A stretch of DNA of 64,000 bases from an uncultured Carboxylicivirga sp. (lineage in GTDB: Bacteria > Bacteroidota > Bacteroidia > Bacteroidales > Marinilabiliaceae): positions 62,001-126,000 of the forward strand of contig CANNEA010000002.1 of NCBI GenBank assembly GCA_947503525.1, read 5' to 3'. The notes under the pieces are model-generated. The model ran no database searches and was not told the DNA's origin. It worked only from the letters and a program-made list of their open reading frames with translations. Both the position numbers and the translations under genes were made by a program. This document shows positions 55,277-64,000 of this stretch, piece by piece (the first letter of the stretch is position 1; each line of letters starts with the position of its first letter).

Positions 55277-58075
55277 ATGAAGAAAGCCATAATCATAGCG
55301 ATATTAAGTATTGTCTTTCTGATTGTTTCGAATGTTTACTATTACGTTGACACGTATAAGTGGCAGATAAACACACAGAAAGATATCCTGCTTAAACAAT
55401 CATTGATTGTTGGAGATCAGTTAAGCCAATATTTTCAGAAAACGCATACCAACATATCGTTATTAATATCTGAAAAAGAACTGGTCACACTCTTTTCAAG
55501 TAAGGGTAACTCTGTAGAAGTTCAAAAAAGGCTTGAGTTATTATTTAGTAGTTACGACGAACACCTTAACGTCTTGCGGGTACAGGATGTTAATGGTAAC
55601 GTCTTTGAATTAAGCAAAGGTCAGGGTCAAACCTTCATTTCCTCATTTGGTCAGGAAGAAGTTCAGGAGAGTATTGTCAGCCAAATGTACATTAACCCGC
55701 AAGGCACAAAGATTACGTACACTCAACCCCTATTTAATCATTCCAAAGTTATTGGATATGTAGAATTTAGCATGTCACTTGATAACTTCTTCAATTCTGC
55801 CTTCTATAATTTTAACCTGGAAGATTTTCATTTTCAATGGGTGATGAAACCTAATGGATGGGTCGTGTACAATACGCTTCAAAAAGAGGCTTTTTATCCT
55901 GTACTTGATGAAGTAGAGGACTATGTGAAAAAACGCAAGTGGTTTTATACTGTTCATTCGATCCATGCTGATTATGATGAAACCAAAGTTTTAACCGTAT
56001 TTAACCGGCTCGACTTTAATGGAAGCGATTACTACCTGGCCTTTTCCATGCCCTTAGAAGTGATAACATCCTCCATTGCCAGTAATTCTATTGTGGTGGC
56101 AGGCATATCACTTTTTGTAATCACTTTAATAATTGTGATTTTTGGTTTCTTCTTAAAACGACAAGCAGAAGATGAAAAAAGCCTTAAAAAATCGGAAGAT
56201 GCACTCCGCAAAATTGTTTATTACCTTCCTGTAGGTGTTGTTCTTCTGGATAAAAACAGTAGAATTCGTCAGGTAAATAAGGCCGCACTAAAATTATTTG
56301 CTTTTGATGACGAAGATCAACTCATAGGCAGAAAGGCAAGTGATCAAGTATTATTCGAAAATAAAATTCATCTGGACAAAACCTCTTATTCGGCCAAGTC
56401 GAATAAGTATATTTTAACTAATAAGAATAATGAAGAGGCCGTAATTCTGCATGAACAAATACCTTTCTTCCTGCTCCGCGAGGAATATTCATTACAGGTA
56501 TTTGTTGAAGTTTCTTCACTTGAAAAAGAACGCAAAACGGAAGAAATGGCTAATAAGGCCAAATCTACATTTATTGCCAATATAAGTCATGAGCTACGAA
56601 CGCCTCTCAACAGTATGATTGGCATGACCGACATTATTCTTACTTCGAATTTGGAAGATAATGATCGGGAATTATTGACAGTAGTTAAACGATCCGCAGA
56701 CACCTTGCTGGTACTTATAAATGACATTCTTGATTTCTCAAAAATAGAAGCAGGACGATTTGAAATTGAATCAATCCCATTTAACTTAAAACAGGAACTA
56801 GAGCAAACTATACAAACTTTCCTTCCTAAGGCTCAGGAACGCAATCTCAATTTAACATGGGTTAGCTCTATTTCATTACCTGAAAACTATGTTGGCGATC
56901 CGATACGATTCAGACAGGTGATGAACAACCTGATCAGTAATGCTATTAAGTTTACCGAAAAGGGCAAAATTCATTTAAGCATTAAAGAAGTACGTGGTCT
57001 AAATGGATCCCCTGCCATATCTTTTACCATAAAAGATACCGGTATAGGAGTTCGAAAAGAGAAACTAAGAACAATATTTAATTCGTTCTCTCAAGCGGAT
57101 GAAAGCATTACCCGTAAATATGGAGGTACAGGTCTTGGAGTAACCATTTCAAAACAATTGGTTAATTTGATGGGTGGCGAAATATGGGTAAATAGCCCTT
57201 CCGGCCTTTCTGATAATCCGGATTATCCCGGAGCTGAATTCACGTTTACGCTTCCATACCGTACGCAAGGTTATCAAAAAAATTACAACTATAATCATAT
57301 CGTCTCATTGGATATGATCAGGGCTTTCGTTATCACCGATGAACCATTACAGGTTCGAACGCTGATGAAAAACCTAAGTACAATGCGAATTGATTTTAAG
57401 ATTTTACCCCCATCAAATGATTCAATTGATATCATTCGCACTGATAGCAAACATCAACTTTTAATTGTAGATCACCGACCTGATTTTAACGGACTTGAGT
57501 TCTTACAGGAAATATATAATCACAAGCTTCACAAACGAATGCCTGTCATTATGCAAAGCTCCGACTTTGAACCGAGCAATACCTCTGTTGCTAAAAGATT
57601 AGGGGCAGATGTATATTTTCGCAAACCGGTTAACTACTCAAGCCTGAAAGAGTTTATTTTAAAACTGTTTCCGCATATTGCACAGAAGAAAAAACCTGCA
57701 AACGAGAAGAAAAACCTTAACGTATTAGTAGCTGAGGATAATATACTTAATCAACGCCTGGCTAAAAACTTATTCCGAAAGATCGGACATGAGATCGATG
57801 TAGCCAACAATGGCTCTGAAGCAGTTACAAAAATACAGGAAAAACAATATGACATTGTTTTTATGGATGTAATGATGCCTGAGTTAGATGGTTTTGGTGC
57901 AATGGAACAAATCAAAAAAGATGGTGCCGGATGCCCTGTAATTGCGATGACTGCAAGTGTTGACGAAGCTGACAAAGAGATAGTGATGGAGGCTGGAATG
58001 GATGATTTCATCATGAAACCAACTCGCATCGAAGATTTGTCAAGGATGATAGAAAAATGGTGTAATCCCAGCTAG
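55277..58075 (+). CDS. Membrane hybrid histidine kinase with two receiver domains
   Basis: A 932-residue protein. Membrane helix (about 5-25), periplasmic Cache-like sensor (about 30-275), second helix (about 278-298), PAS-like region (about 305-425), HisKA with FIANISHELRTPLNSMIGM (His near 437), ATPase with FRQVMNNLISNAIKFT, DTGIGV and GGTGLGVTIS, a first, divergent receiver (about 675-800, LLIVDHRPDFNGLEF and FRKPV), and a second typical receiver (about 812-930, LVAEDN, FMDVMMPELDGF, MKPT). The layout resembles BarA/ArcB-type relays without the Hpt. No output regulator is adjacent. The rightward kinase at 58147 follows 71 bases later. Confidence 0.93.
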   Translation: MKKAIIIAILSIVFLIVSNVYYYVDTYKWQINTQKDILLKQSLIVGDQLSQYFQKTHTNISLLISEKELVTLFSSKGNSVEVQKRLELLFSSYDEHLNVLRVQDVNGNVFELSKGQGQTFISSFGQEEVQESIVSQMYINPQGTKITYTQPLFNHSKVIGYVEFSMSLDNFFNSAFYNFNLEDFHFQWVMKPNGWVVYNTLQKEAFYPVLDEVEDYVKKRKWFYTVHSIHADYDETKVLTVFNRLDFNGSDYYLAFSMPLEVITSSIASNSIVVAGISLFVITLIIVIFGFFLKRQAEDEKSLKKSEDALRKIVYYLPVGVVLLDKNSRIRQVNKAALKLFAFDDEDQLIGRKASDQVLFENKIHLDKTSYSAKSNKYILTNKNNEEAVILHEQIPFFLLREEYSLQVFVEVSSLEKERKTEEMANKAKSTFIANISHELRTPLNSMIGMTDIILTSNLEDNDRELLTVVKRSADTLLVLINDILDFSKIEAGRFEIESIPFNLKQELEQTIQTFLPKAQERNLNLTWVSSISLPENYVGDPIRFRQVMNNLISNAIKFTEKGKIHLSIKEVRGLNGSPAISFTIKDTGIGVRKEKLRTIFNSFSQADESITRKYGGTGLGVTISKQLVNLMGGEIWVNSPSGLSDNPDYPGAEFTFTLPYRTQGYQKNYNYNHIVSLDMIRAFVITDEPLQVRTLMKNLSTMRIDFKILPPSNDSIDIIRTDSKHQLLIVDHRPDFNGLEFLQEIYNHKLHKRMPVIMQSSDFEPSNTSVAKRLGADVYFRKPVNYSSLKEFILKLFPHIAQKKKPANEKKNLNVLVAEDNILNQRLAKNLFRKIGHEIDVANNGSEAVTKIQEKQYDIVFMDVMMPELDGFGAMEQIKKDGAGCPVIAMTASVDEADKEIVMEAGMDDFIMKPTRIEDLSRMIEKWCNPS

Positions 58076-58146
58076 TTAATATCCAATTGAAATAATTCCA
58101 CCAAGGTGACGTTATAGGTATAATAATCACGGGAATTAAGCAAAAA

Positions 58147-59304
58147 ATGAGTTTTTACAAGAATAAGAAGATTTGGAAATTATCACTTCTTTTGGGAGCG
58201 ATAATTATAGGCAGCTTTACCTTATTTTACACCTATCGATTAACCACAAAGTTAAAGGAAGAGGAAAGAAAAAAGGTGGAGCTATGGCATGAAGCTACCA
58301 TGCAATTATCCTTGGTTGATGCAGAAGATTCTTCAATCCCACTTATTTTTAAAGTTATTAGTCAGAATACCACTATTCCGGTTATCATCGTAGATGCTGA
58401 CAATGAAATAATCTTACATCGTAATATTGAAATACCACAAAGAGATAGTATTCAGTATTTGAATAAGCAACTTGATAAGATGATGAATAAAACAGAACCG
58501 ATAAAAGTTGATCTTGGGAATAATGAATTCCAATATTTATATTATCAGGATTCATTTCTGATAACCGAGCTCGGTTGGTTTCCAATTATTCAGCTATTGG
58601 TTGTGTCCTTGTTTATCTTTATCGCTTACCTTGGATTTAGTTCAGCACGAAAAGCCGAACAAGATCAGGTATGGGTGGGTATGTCAAAAGAAACGGCTCA
58701 CCAATTGGGCACACCTACCTCCTCACTACTCGGGTGGGTCGATGTATTAAAACTCAAGGATGAAAAATCGGAATTAGCCATTGAATTGGAAAAAGATGTT
58801 CAACGCCTGCAAGTCATCACCGATCGCTTTTCGAAAATTGGTTCTAAGCCCGAACTTAGCGACCAAAAAATTCTTCCGGTGGTGGAAGAGATTGTTGATT
58901 ATCTTAACCGAAGAACGCCAAAACAAGTTGCGTTTGAAATCAATTGTGTCAACTGTGGCGATTTAAAGGCCAAATTGAATAATGTCTTATTTCAATGGGT
59001 TCTGGAAAATATTTGTAAAAATGCTGTTGATGCAATTAAAGGAGAAGGCCAAGTATCTATTTCAATAAGCTCAAAAAATGATCAGATAGAAATTGATATC
59101 TCTGATACGGGTAAAGGCCTGCATCGGAATAAATTTAAAAGTGTTTTCCAACCAGGTTACACCACCAAGCTTAGAGGCTGGGGACTAGGTCTATCACTTG
59201 CCAAGAGAATTGTAGAAGGTTATCATAGCGGCAAACTTTTTGTAAAAGAATCAGAAATTGGCAAAGGCACCACGTTTAGAATTATTTTACCTAAAAAAAG
59301 ATGA
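58147..59304 (+). CDS. Membrane sensor histidine kinase with variant HisKA motif
   Basis: A 385-residue protein: helix (about 12-32), short extracytoplasmic part (about 33-140), second helix (about 145-165), then a phosphorylation site of the form SKETAHQLGTPTSSLLGW, where HQLGTP replaces the usual HELRTP, and an ATPase domain with ENICKNAVDAI, DTGKGL and GWGLGLSLAKRI. This variant is seen in Bacteroidota kinases. No partner regulator is nearby. Confidence 0.9.
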   Translation: MSFYKNKKIWKLSLLLGAIIIGSFTLFYTYRLTTKLKEEERKKVELWHEATMQLSLVDAEDSSIPLIFKVISQNTTIPVIIVDADNEIILHRNIEIPQRDSIQYLNKQLDKMMNKTEPIKVDLGNNEFQYLYYQDSFLITELGWFPIIQLLVVSLFIFIAYLGFSSARKAEQDQVWVGMSKETAHQLGTPTSSLLGWVDVLKLKDEKSELAIELEKDVQRLQVITDRFSKIGSKPELSDQKILPVVEEIVDYLNRRTPKQVAFEINCVNCGDLKAKLNNVLFQWVLENICKNAVDAIKGEGQVSISISSKNDQIEIDISDTGKGLHRNKFKSVFQPGYTTKLRGWGLGLSLAKRIVEGYHSGKLFVKESEIGKGTTFRIILPKKR

Positions 59305-59419
59305 GAATTGCACCTATTGTAGGTACCAAGAAACAAGTACTTTAGCAAACTTTAACAGACCATTCAGTCTTTCTCAATTAAAAAAGCCTTCTTTTCTTTT
59401 CTTGCATCCTTTTATTTTA

Positions 59420-59427
59420 TACTTTTG
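59420..59427 (+). promoter_or_regulatory. -7 box of the yceD-rpmF unit
   Basis: TACTTTTG fits TAnnTTTG and would start RNA near 59434, 17 bases before the GTG start codon. No clear TTTG at -33. Confidence 0.45.
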
Positions 59428-59450
59428 CAAAGTTTTTTAGAAAGGGTATA

Positions 59451-59999
59451 GTGGACAGATTGAGAGACTACAGCATCCCGTTTGCGGGATTAAAAGAAGG
59501 CAAGCACACTTTCGAATACGAAATTAGCGCTTCTTTCTTTAAACTGTTTGAGCAACCTTTAGTTGAAGACGGTAACATAAAAGCTAATGTTGAGCTTAAT
59601 AAAAGTTCTGCATTGTTGACCTTATCGTTTGAAGTTGAAGGCGTAGTTAAAAGCATCTGCGACAATTGCCTTGAAACAATGACTTTAAATGTGGCGAATA
59701 CAGCCCAAATGTATATCAAATTTGGGGAAGAATATGATGAGCCGACAGATGAAATTATTGTTTTACCACATGAAGAACACGAGGTAAACGTTGCCCAACT
59801 CATTTATGAGTATATCTGTGTTAGCTTGCCAATAAGGCATGTTCACCCGGATGATGAAAATGGAAATGCAACTTGCAATCCTGAAATGCTTAATCAATTA
59901 GATAATTATTTAGTTGAGGAAACAACGGAAGAAGAGCAAGATGAATATATTGATCCTCGATGGGAGGCTCTCAAAAATTTAGTAGATAAAAACAAATAA
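59451..59999 (+). CDS. YceD/DUF177 family protein
   Basis: A 182-residue protein starting at GTG (VDRLRDYSIPFAGLKEGKHTF), the conserved beginning of the family in Bacteroidota. CDNC in the middle and the acidic YIDPRWEALKNL near the C-terminus are family marks. YceD proteins are encoded before ribosomal protein L32 almost everywhere and have been linked to 23S rRNA handling. Here rpmF follows 14 bases later. Confidence 0.9.
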   Translation: MDRLRDYSIPFAGLKEGKHTFEYEISASFFKLFEQPLVEDGNIKANVELNKSSALLTLSFEVEGVVKSICDNCLETMTLNVANTAQMYIKFGEEYDEPTDEIIVLPHEEHEVNVAQLIYEYICVSLPIRHVHPDDENGNATCNPEMLNQLDNYLVEETTEEEQDEYIDPRWEALKNLVDKNK

Positions 60000-60013
60000 A
60001 AATAGGTTGAAAA

Positions 60014-60199
60014 ATGGCACATCCTAAAAGAAAGATCTCGAAAACGAGAAGAGACAAGAGAAGAACACACTACAAAGCAGTAGCTCCTACGCTTGGTAAT
60101 TGTTCAAACTGTGGTGCTACAGTAAAAATGCATACAGTTTGTGGTGAGTGTGGATATTACCGTGGAAAATTAGCTGTTGAAAAAGAAGTAACAGCATAA
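60014..60199 (+). CDS. rpmF: 50S ribosomal protein L32
   Basis: A 61-residue basic protein starting MAHPKRKISKTRRDKRRTHY, with a four-cysteine zinc knuckle CSNC...CGEC, so it is the zinc-containing form. It is in an operon with yceD and followed by a strong terminator. Confidence 0.98.
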   Translation: MAHPKRKISKTRRDKRRTHYKAVAPTLGNCSNCGATVKMHTVCGECGYYRGKLAVEKEVTA

Positions 60200-60220
60200 A
60201 TTATTGAATTAACATTCAAT

Positions 60221-60254
60221 AAAATTTGCTCTCAATTATTTGAGGGCAAATTTT
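60221..60254 (+). terminator. Terminator of the yceD-rpmF unit
   Basis: 15-base arms AAAATTTGCTCTCAA/TTGAGGGCAAATTTT with a single G-U pair and loop TTAT stand 21 bases after the rpmF stop codon and run into ATTTTG. Confidence 0.9.
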
Positions 60255-60277
60255 ATTTTGGGGCAATTGGTCATAAA

Positions 60278-60308
60278 TTTGTTTACTATGACTGATTTCT
60301 TACTTTTG
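60278..60308 (+). promoter_or_regulatory. Promoter of fabH
   Basis: TTTG (60278-60281), exactly 19 bases, TACTTTTG (60301-60308): a full match to the Bacteroidota consensus. Transcription would start near 60315, leaving a leader of about 129 bases. Confidence 0.75.
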
Positions 60309-60391
60309 TATCCGCCCCATAATTTTTTTAGTGTAATTGTAACTTCTTAATAACGATCAAAAAAGGGGAATACCTGATCAATAAGAAGTGA

Positions 60392-60425
60392 GGATCTTTG
60401 CGATGCGGTTAACTGTACAAGATCC
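60392..60425 (+). other. Stem-loop in the fabH leader
   Basis: Arms GGATCTT (60392-60398) and AAGATCC (60419-60425) enclose a 20-base loop, ending 18 bases before the fabH ATG. There is no T-run, so it is not a terminator. A translational control role is possible but unproven. Confidence 0.4.
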
Positions 60426-60443
60426 AAAAAAAGATAAGTACGC

Positions 60444-61442
60444 ATGAAGAAAACCAATGCAGTCATAACGGCAGTTGGTGGATATGTTCCTGAATATATC
60501 CTCAATAACCAGGAATTGAGTCAGATGGTAGACACTTCTGACGAATGGATAATGACCCGTGTGGGCATTAAAGAGCGCCACATACAAAAAGGTGAAGGAT
60601 TAGGAACATCCGATATGGGTGTTGAAGCGGTGAAAGAAATTTTAAGGAAAACGGGCACCAAACCTGAGGAAATTGACTTGATCATTTGTGCTACTGTTAC
60701 TCCCGATCATCCATTCCCGGCTACGGCTAATATTATTGCTGATAAGGCAGATATTCGTAACGCCCATGGTTTTGACTTGAATGGAGCTTGCTCGGGTTTC
60801 TTATATGCTCTTGATGCAGCATCAAAATATATTGAAACAGGTGCAAAAAAGAAAGTAATCGTTGTAGGAGCTGATAAAATGTCTTCTATAGTTGACTACA
60901 CCGACCGTACAACTTGTGTTTTATTTGGTGATGCGGCAGCTGCTGTTTTACTTGAACCAAGCGAAGAGGAATTAGGCCTTCAGGACTGTATTCTTCGAAG
61001 TGATGGTTTTGGACGAAAGTACCTCAATATGAAAGGTGGAGGCTCTGTACATCCATCATCACACGAAACATTAGACAACAAATTGCATTACATCTTTCAG
61101 GATGGCAAACATGTATTCAAGCATGCAGTATCTAATATGGCCGACGTATCAGTTGAAATAATGGAGCGCAATAACTTGACCGAAGATGATATTGCCTGGT
61201 TGGTACCTCATCAAGCCAACTTGCGTATTATCGATGCCACAGCCAATCGTATGAATCTAAATCCTGAAAAGGTAATGATTAACATTGAACGATACGGTAA
61301 TACAACTGCCGCCACGATACCATTATGCTTGTGGGAATGGGAAAAACAGCTCAAGAAAGGCGATAATATTATTCTTGCTGCTTTTGGTGCAGGTTTTACC
61401 TGGGGCTCTATTTATTTGAAATGGGCTTACGACGGAAAATAA
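60444..61442 (+). CDS. fabH: Beta-ketoacyl-ACP synthase III
   Basis: A 332-residue enzyme of normal length that starts fatty acid synthesis by joining acetyl-CoA and malonyl-ACP. Catalytic triad visible: Cys in [11 protein letters not shown], His in [11 protein letters not shown], Asn in [11 protein letters not shown]. It begins [18 protein letters not shown] and has [16 protein letters not shown]. The plsX gene that often stands between rpmF and fabH is absent here, and fabH has its own promoter and terminator. Confidence 0.97.
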   Translation: MKKTNAVITAVGGYVPEYILNNQELSQMVDTSDEWIMTRVGIKERHIQKGEGLGTSDMGVEAVKEILRKTGTKPEEIDLIICATVTPDHPFPATANIIADKADIRNAHGFDLNGACSGFLYALDAASKYIETGAKKKVIVVGADKMSSIVDYTDRTTCVLFGDAAAAVLLEPSEEELGLQDCILRSDGFGRKYLNMKGGGSVHPSSHETLDNKLHYIFQDGKHVFKHAVSNMADVSVEIMERNNLTEDDIAWLVPHQANLRIIDATANRMNLNPEKVMINIERYGNTTAATIPLCLWEWEKQLKKGDNIILAAFGAGFTWGSIYLKWAYDGK

Positions 61443-61460
61443 AGATTAACAAAATATATA

Positions 61461-61487
61461 AGGCTGCCATTTTAGGTGGCCTTTTTT
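61461..61487 (+). terminator. Terminator of fabH
   Basis: Arms AGGCTGCC/GGTGGCCT with two G-U pairs and a 6-base loop are followed by TTTTT, 18 bases after the stop codon. Confidence 0.85.
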
Positions 61488-61518
61488 GAATTCAAAGCAT
61501 AGAATTACCATAGTCACT

Positions 61519-61914
61519 ATGATTCAGCTGGAATACGAAAAAAATAAGAACATTATTCATGCAACAAGAAGTGGAGAGGTTTCCATTGATCAACTTCTTG
61601 ATTATGTATGTCGTATTGACCAGGAATATTCTTCATATAAGGCTTTGTATATTTTAGACGACGTTACGGCATCAAAGTCTGTACTTGATCCACCATATGA
61701 CTTCTCTGACATCCTTAAAGAAATAAACCTTCGAATTGATAAATACGAGTCAATTGCTTTAGCCGTTTATGTTGAAGACCCGACAGACACTGCCTTTAGC
61801 TTCCTGTTTGATGCATTGTTCAGTCAAATCGACAAATTTCAATTCCAAACTTTCTCTACAAAGAATAGTGCCTTTGAATGGCTAGCTGAACAGCAAAGCC
61901 TAAACAATTATTAA
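61519..61914 (+). CDS. Small STAS/SEC14-like hypothetical protein
   Basis: About 131 residues from ATG 61519 (MIQLEYEKNKNIIHATRSG); the frame extends upstream to a TTG at 61486 inside the fabH terminator, which is not a credible start. The beta strand then helix pattern (IHATRSGEVSIDQLLDYV, ALYILDDVTASKSVL, IALAVYVEDP, FSTKNSAFEWL) resembles STAS/SEC14-type domains of unknown function in Bacteroidota. No catalytic residues are evident. Confidence 0.65.
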   Translation: MIQLEYEKNKNIIHATRSGEVSIDQLLDYVCRIDQEYSSYKALYILDDVTASKSVLDPPYDFSDILKEINLRIDKYESIALAVYVEDPTDTAFSFLFDALFSQIDKFQFQTFSTKNSAFEWLAEQQSLNNY

Positions 61915-62099
61915 TATAGGCTTAAGCGGCGCAGCAAGAATCCGTTAACAAAATTCGCAAAACCCGACATTATTATCCTTTATAATTAGATGTCAATCAC
62001 AATCTTTTTGATCATGCCGATCAATAAATAAGATTACAATGCTATTGAATTCCAATTCATATTAGCTTAAATTTATTTTTCATAACAAACACTCGTACT

Positions 62100-62786
62100 A
62101 TGAAAAAACTAATTGCTGAATTTATTGGAACTTTATGGTTAGTTCTAGGTGGATGTGGAAGTGCTGTTCTTGCCGCCGGATATCCTGAACTTGGGATAGG
62201 CTTTGTAGGTGTATCTATTGCCTTTGGTTTATCGGTTTTAACCATGGCTTATGCGATAGGACATATTTCCGGTTGTCATCTCAATCCTGCTGTCTCTATT
62301 GGTTTATGGATGGGAGGACGATTTCCTGCTAAAGACTTAATCCCCTACATTATTTCTCAAGTGCTTGGTGGATTAGCAGGTGCAGCCATATTGTTTATTA
62401 TTGCCAGTGGTAAGACTGGTTTTGAAGTTGGGGGATTTGCGTCCAATGGATATGGCACCAGTTCACCGGGTGGCTATAGCATGATGGCCGCGCTCGTTAC
62501 TGAAGTGGTAATGACCTTTATGTTCCTCATCATCATATTAGGAGCAACACACTCAAAAGCACCAAGATATCTTGCCGGCGTAGCGATAGGCTTAGGTTTA
62601 ACACTTATCCATTTGATCAGTATCCCTGTCACCAATACCTCTGTTAATCCGGCCAGAAGCACAAGTCAGGCTATATTCGCAGGAGGAGCAGCTATTGATC
62701 AGTTATGGTTATTCTGGGTGGCACCCATTATTGGAGCCATACTGGCTGGGATAGTTTATAATTATATTTCGCCGGAAGAAGAATAA
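62100..62786 (+). CDS. aqpZ: Aquaporin Z-type water channel
   Basis: A 228-residue six-helix MIP-family protein with both pore boxes: HLNPAVSIG and [11 protein letters not shown]. The selectivity region [11 protein letters not shown] and the conserved Arg after the second NPA fit water-specific aquaporins. It converges with the DUF4268 gene, with one base between stops. Confidence 0.94.
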   Translation: MKKLIAEFIGTLWLVLGGCGSAVLAAGYPELGIGFVGVSIAFGLSVLTMAYAIGHISGCHLNPAVSIGLWMGGRFPAKDLIPYIISQVLGGLAGAAILFIIASGKTGFEVGGFASNGYGTSSPGGYSMMAALVTEVVMTFMFLIIILGATHSKAPRYLAGVAIGLGLTLIHLISIPVTNTSVNPARSTSQAIFAGGAAIDQLWLFWVAPIIGAILAGIVYNYISPEEE

Positions 62787-62787
62787 A

Positions 62788-63255
62788 TTATTGACCCAAT
62801 TCGTCATGCAGCAAAAAGTCTTTCACTTCAAGAAAGGCTTTTTCTATTCGTAACATCCGGTTAATCATAAATTTCATGGTCTCCGGCCATTGTTCTTCCT
62901 GATACATATCTGCGGGTATTTGCTCATAGACACGACAAACTTCCTTACCTTCTTTTTTAGTGTATAGGTAATCCCATTTTAATTCTCCTTCGTACGTATC
63001 CTCAAAAATAGCTTTACAAGCCTCTAGCTTCTCATAAAGATACAAGCGTCGATCTTCCTTCTCGTGATTTATTTCAAGGGCTACAATGGCACGTTCCCGA
63101 TCAATGTCAAAACGAAGATCTAAACCTTTAATCCCGGTTTCATCGAATATCCATTTTACTTTTCTGCCTTTTTGACCAGGTAAACGACGAGTTCGGTTTT
63201 CAAGCTTATGCCAAAACAACTGACGCAATTCCTTTGCTTCCTCTTTTGAGAACAT
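62788..63255 (-). CDS. DUF4268 domain protein
   Basis: A 155-residue soluble protein starting MFSKEEAKELRQLFWHKLENR, with LRFDIDRERAIVALEINH and a C-terminal charged helix. This matches DUF4268 proteins of Bacteroidota; some DUF4268 domains are found fused to restriction-like proteins, but no catalytic motif is visible in this one. It is followed downstream by the aquaporin gene's 3' end and preceded by a 53-residue membrane protein gene in the same direction. Confidence 0.8.
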   Translation of the reverse strand: MFSKEEAKELRQLFWHKLENRTRRLPGQKGRKVKWIFDETGIKGLDLRFDIDRERAIVALEINHEKEDRRLYLYEKLEACKAIFEDTYEGELKWDYLYTKKEGKEVCRVYEQIPADMYQEEQWPETMKFMINRMLRIEKAFLEVKDFLLHDELGQ

Positions 63256-63262
63256 AGTCTTA

Positions 63263-63424
63263 CTATTTTTTTCCTTTGTTTTTGAGCAACAAAAATAGAA
63301 GAAAAGCTGAACCTACGCCAATCATTAACAAACTCACCACCTCCATAGTGGAAGTGGTGCTATGTATCATACCAAAACCGGCAATGATCATTAAAATTGC
63401 CATTACAGCTAATTTGTTCTTCAT
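63263..63424 (-). CDS. 53-residue two-helix membrane protein
   Basis: An ATG at 63424 opens 53 codons to a TAG at 63263. The product begins MKNKLAVMAILMIIAGFGMI, has a short polar turn with HSTTSTME, a second helix SLLMIGVGSAFLLFLLL, and a Lys-rich end. Two clean hydrophobic helices and tight packing between the barrel gene (11 bases upstream) and the DUF4268 gene (7 bases downstream) favour a real gene. Function unknown. Confidence 0.6.
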   Translation of the reverse strand: MKNKLAVMAILMIIAGFGMIHSTTSTMEVVSLLMIGVGSAFLLFLLLKNKGKK

Positions 63425-63435
63425 ATTTATGCACT

Positions 63436-64000
63436 TTAAAAGCTATAGCGCATACTCGCTGTTATTCGGTTATTCGTATAATTAGTTAAATCAATCGGCT
63501 TTGCATATTCATCATATGAATCTCCATAAGCCGCAACAACATACATCCATTCAAGTCCAAACCATATTTTTGGTGTAGCCATAAAAATTACTCTTGGTAC
63601 AACTGAATACATATTGGCAATATTTCCTCCAATTGTAAATCCGCTCAAAGGCACTGCCTTATCAATAGCACCGAGATTTTGAGTATAGCCAATTAATATT
63701 CCTGGTTTTACTTTCTCGGCATTGGACTCTATATCTGCCCAAAAGGCAAAGTTCTTGATAGCCGTATATTCTCGTTCAGGAGTATTATTATCTTTCTCTG
63801 CGAATCCACCAAGCATCACTAAATTGGTATTACCAGCCGTATACAAAGCTTCTGTTTTAAGGGTAATCGGCCCTATACCCTTTTTAAGTGATCCGGCGAA
63901 ATAATGTCCTTTGGCTGTCTCCTTAGTTATTGCACCTGTATTTGGATCAACTAATTCAGGTCGTAATGCTTTATAACCACCAGTTACACCAGCAAAAAAA
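63436..64000 (-). CDS. Outer-membrane beta-barrel protein (N-terminus cut by window edge)
   Basis: The frame is open from the right edge (FAGVTGGYKALRPELVDPNT...) to a stop at 63436, about 187 residues of the C-terminal half. Alternating strands with aromatic ends (KNFAFWADIES, KIWFGLEWMYVVAAYGDSYD) and a final RITASMRYSF with terminal Phe are typical of outer-membrane barrels. It shows porin-like character and a DPNTGAITKETAKGHYFAGSL loop, but I do not recognise the family. A TTG at 63846 is internal, not a start. Confidence 0.75.
   Translation of the reverse strand, partial: FFAGVTGGYKALRPELVDPNTGAITKETAKGHYFAGSLKKGIGPITLKTEALYTAGNTNLVMLGGFAEKDNNTPEREYTAIKNFAFWADIESNAEKVKPGILIGYTQNLGAIDKAVPLSGFTIGGNIANMYSVVPRVIFMATPKIWFGLEWMYVVAAYGDSYDEYAKPIDLTNYTNNRITASMRYSF

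Noticed and set aside
61486-61518. Upstream TTG start for the small STAS/SEC14-like gene
   Set aside because: It lies within the fabH terminator; the ATG at 61519 starts the conserved-looking domain.
63846-63904. Start of a 136-residue protein at a TTG at 63846
   Set aside because: The frame stays open to the right edge with barrel-like sequence, so the TTG is an internal Leu codon of a cut gene.
1-64000. Insertion sequences, prophage, tRNA or rRNA genes
   Set aside because: No transposase, integrase, phage structural motif, tRNA-like cloverleaf or rRNA signature was found by reading both strands.

Overview
The window looks like the chromosome of a marine or gut-type Bacteroidota, probably class Bacteroidia (a Marinilabiliales-like lineage is my guess). 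The basis is: SusC/SusD pairs, surface-lipoprotein signals, type IX secretion (T9SS) C-terminal sorting domains, TAnnTTTG-type -7 promoter boxes, AT-rich DNA, and membrane one-component regulators with a propeller or 7TM sensor. No rRNA, tRNA, CRISPR array, transposase or phage gene was seen.

Left region (1-11.3 kb): a leftward locus with a SusC-type transporter cut by the left edge, a coiled-coil/LRR-like surface lipoprotein, a lipid-anchored arylsulfate sulfotransferase, a secreted protein of four nearly identical 107-residue repeats, and two different AraC-type regulators. GTCTCA/TGAGAC hexamers cluster in its promoter regions. Then (11.4-15.2 kb) come a 2-oxoglutarate/Fe(II) oxygenase and a rightward pair, S1-type sulfatase plus DUF1566 lipoprotein.

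Centre (15.2-46.4 kb): a complete beta-1,3-glucan (laminarin-type) utilisation locus. One leftward unit runs SusC-SusD-SusE-like-GH16 lipoprotein-GH149-like phosphorylase-GH17-GH17-GH17-GPH symporter-clan A hydrolase-GH16. A second runs from two enzyme-free, T9SS-secreted binding proteins to a large GH81. Upstream lies a propeller/Y_Y_Y/LuxR transmembrane regulator. The two units share a 40-bp element (36/40 identical) exactly 36 bp from a -7 box, which I read as the operator coupling them. Proposed flow: secreted GH81/GH16 and surface GH16 cut glucan, SusCD imports oligosaccharides, lipoprotein GH17 and the clan A enzyme trim them in the periplasm, the symporter imports them, and cytoplasmic GH17s plus the phosphorylase finish with release of glucose 1-phosphate.

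Right region (46.5-64 kb): housekeeping and signalling genes: J-domain protein, deoxynucleoside kinase, GH3-type adenylating enzyme, CvpA, three sensor kinases, RsgA, YceD-L32-FabH, a small STAS/SEC14-like protein, aquaporin, DUF4268 protein, a 53-residue two-TM protein and an outer-membrane beta-barrel cut by the right edge.

All calls are from reading the sequence and known family motifs; no database search was possible. Site coordinates taken by counting lines may be off by one base.
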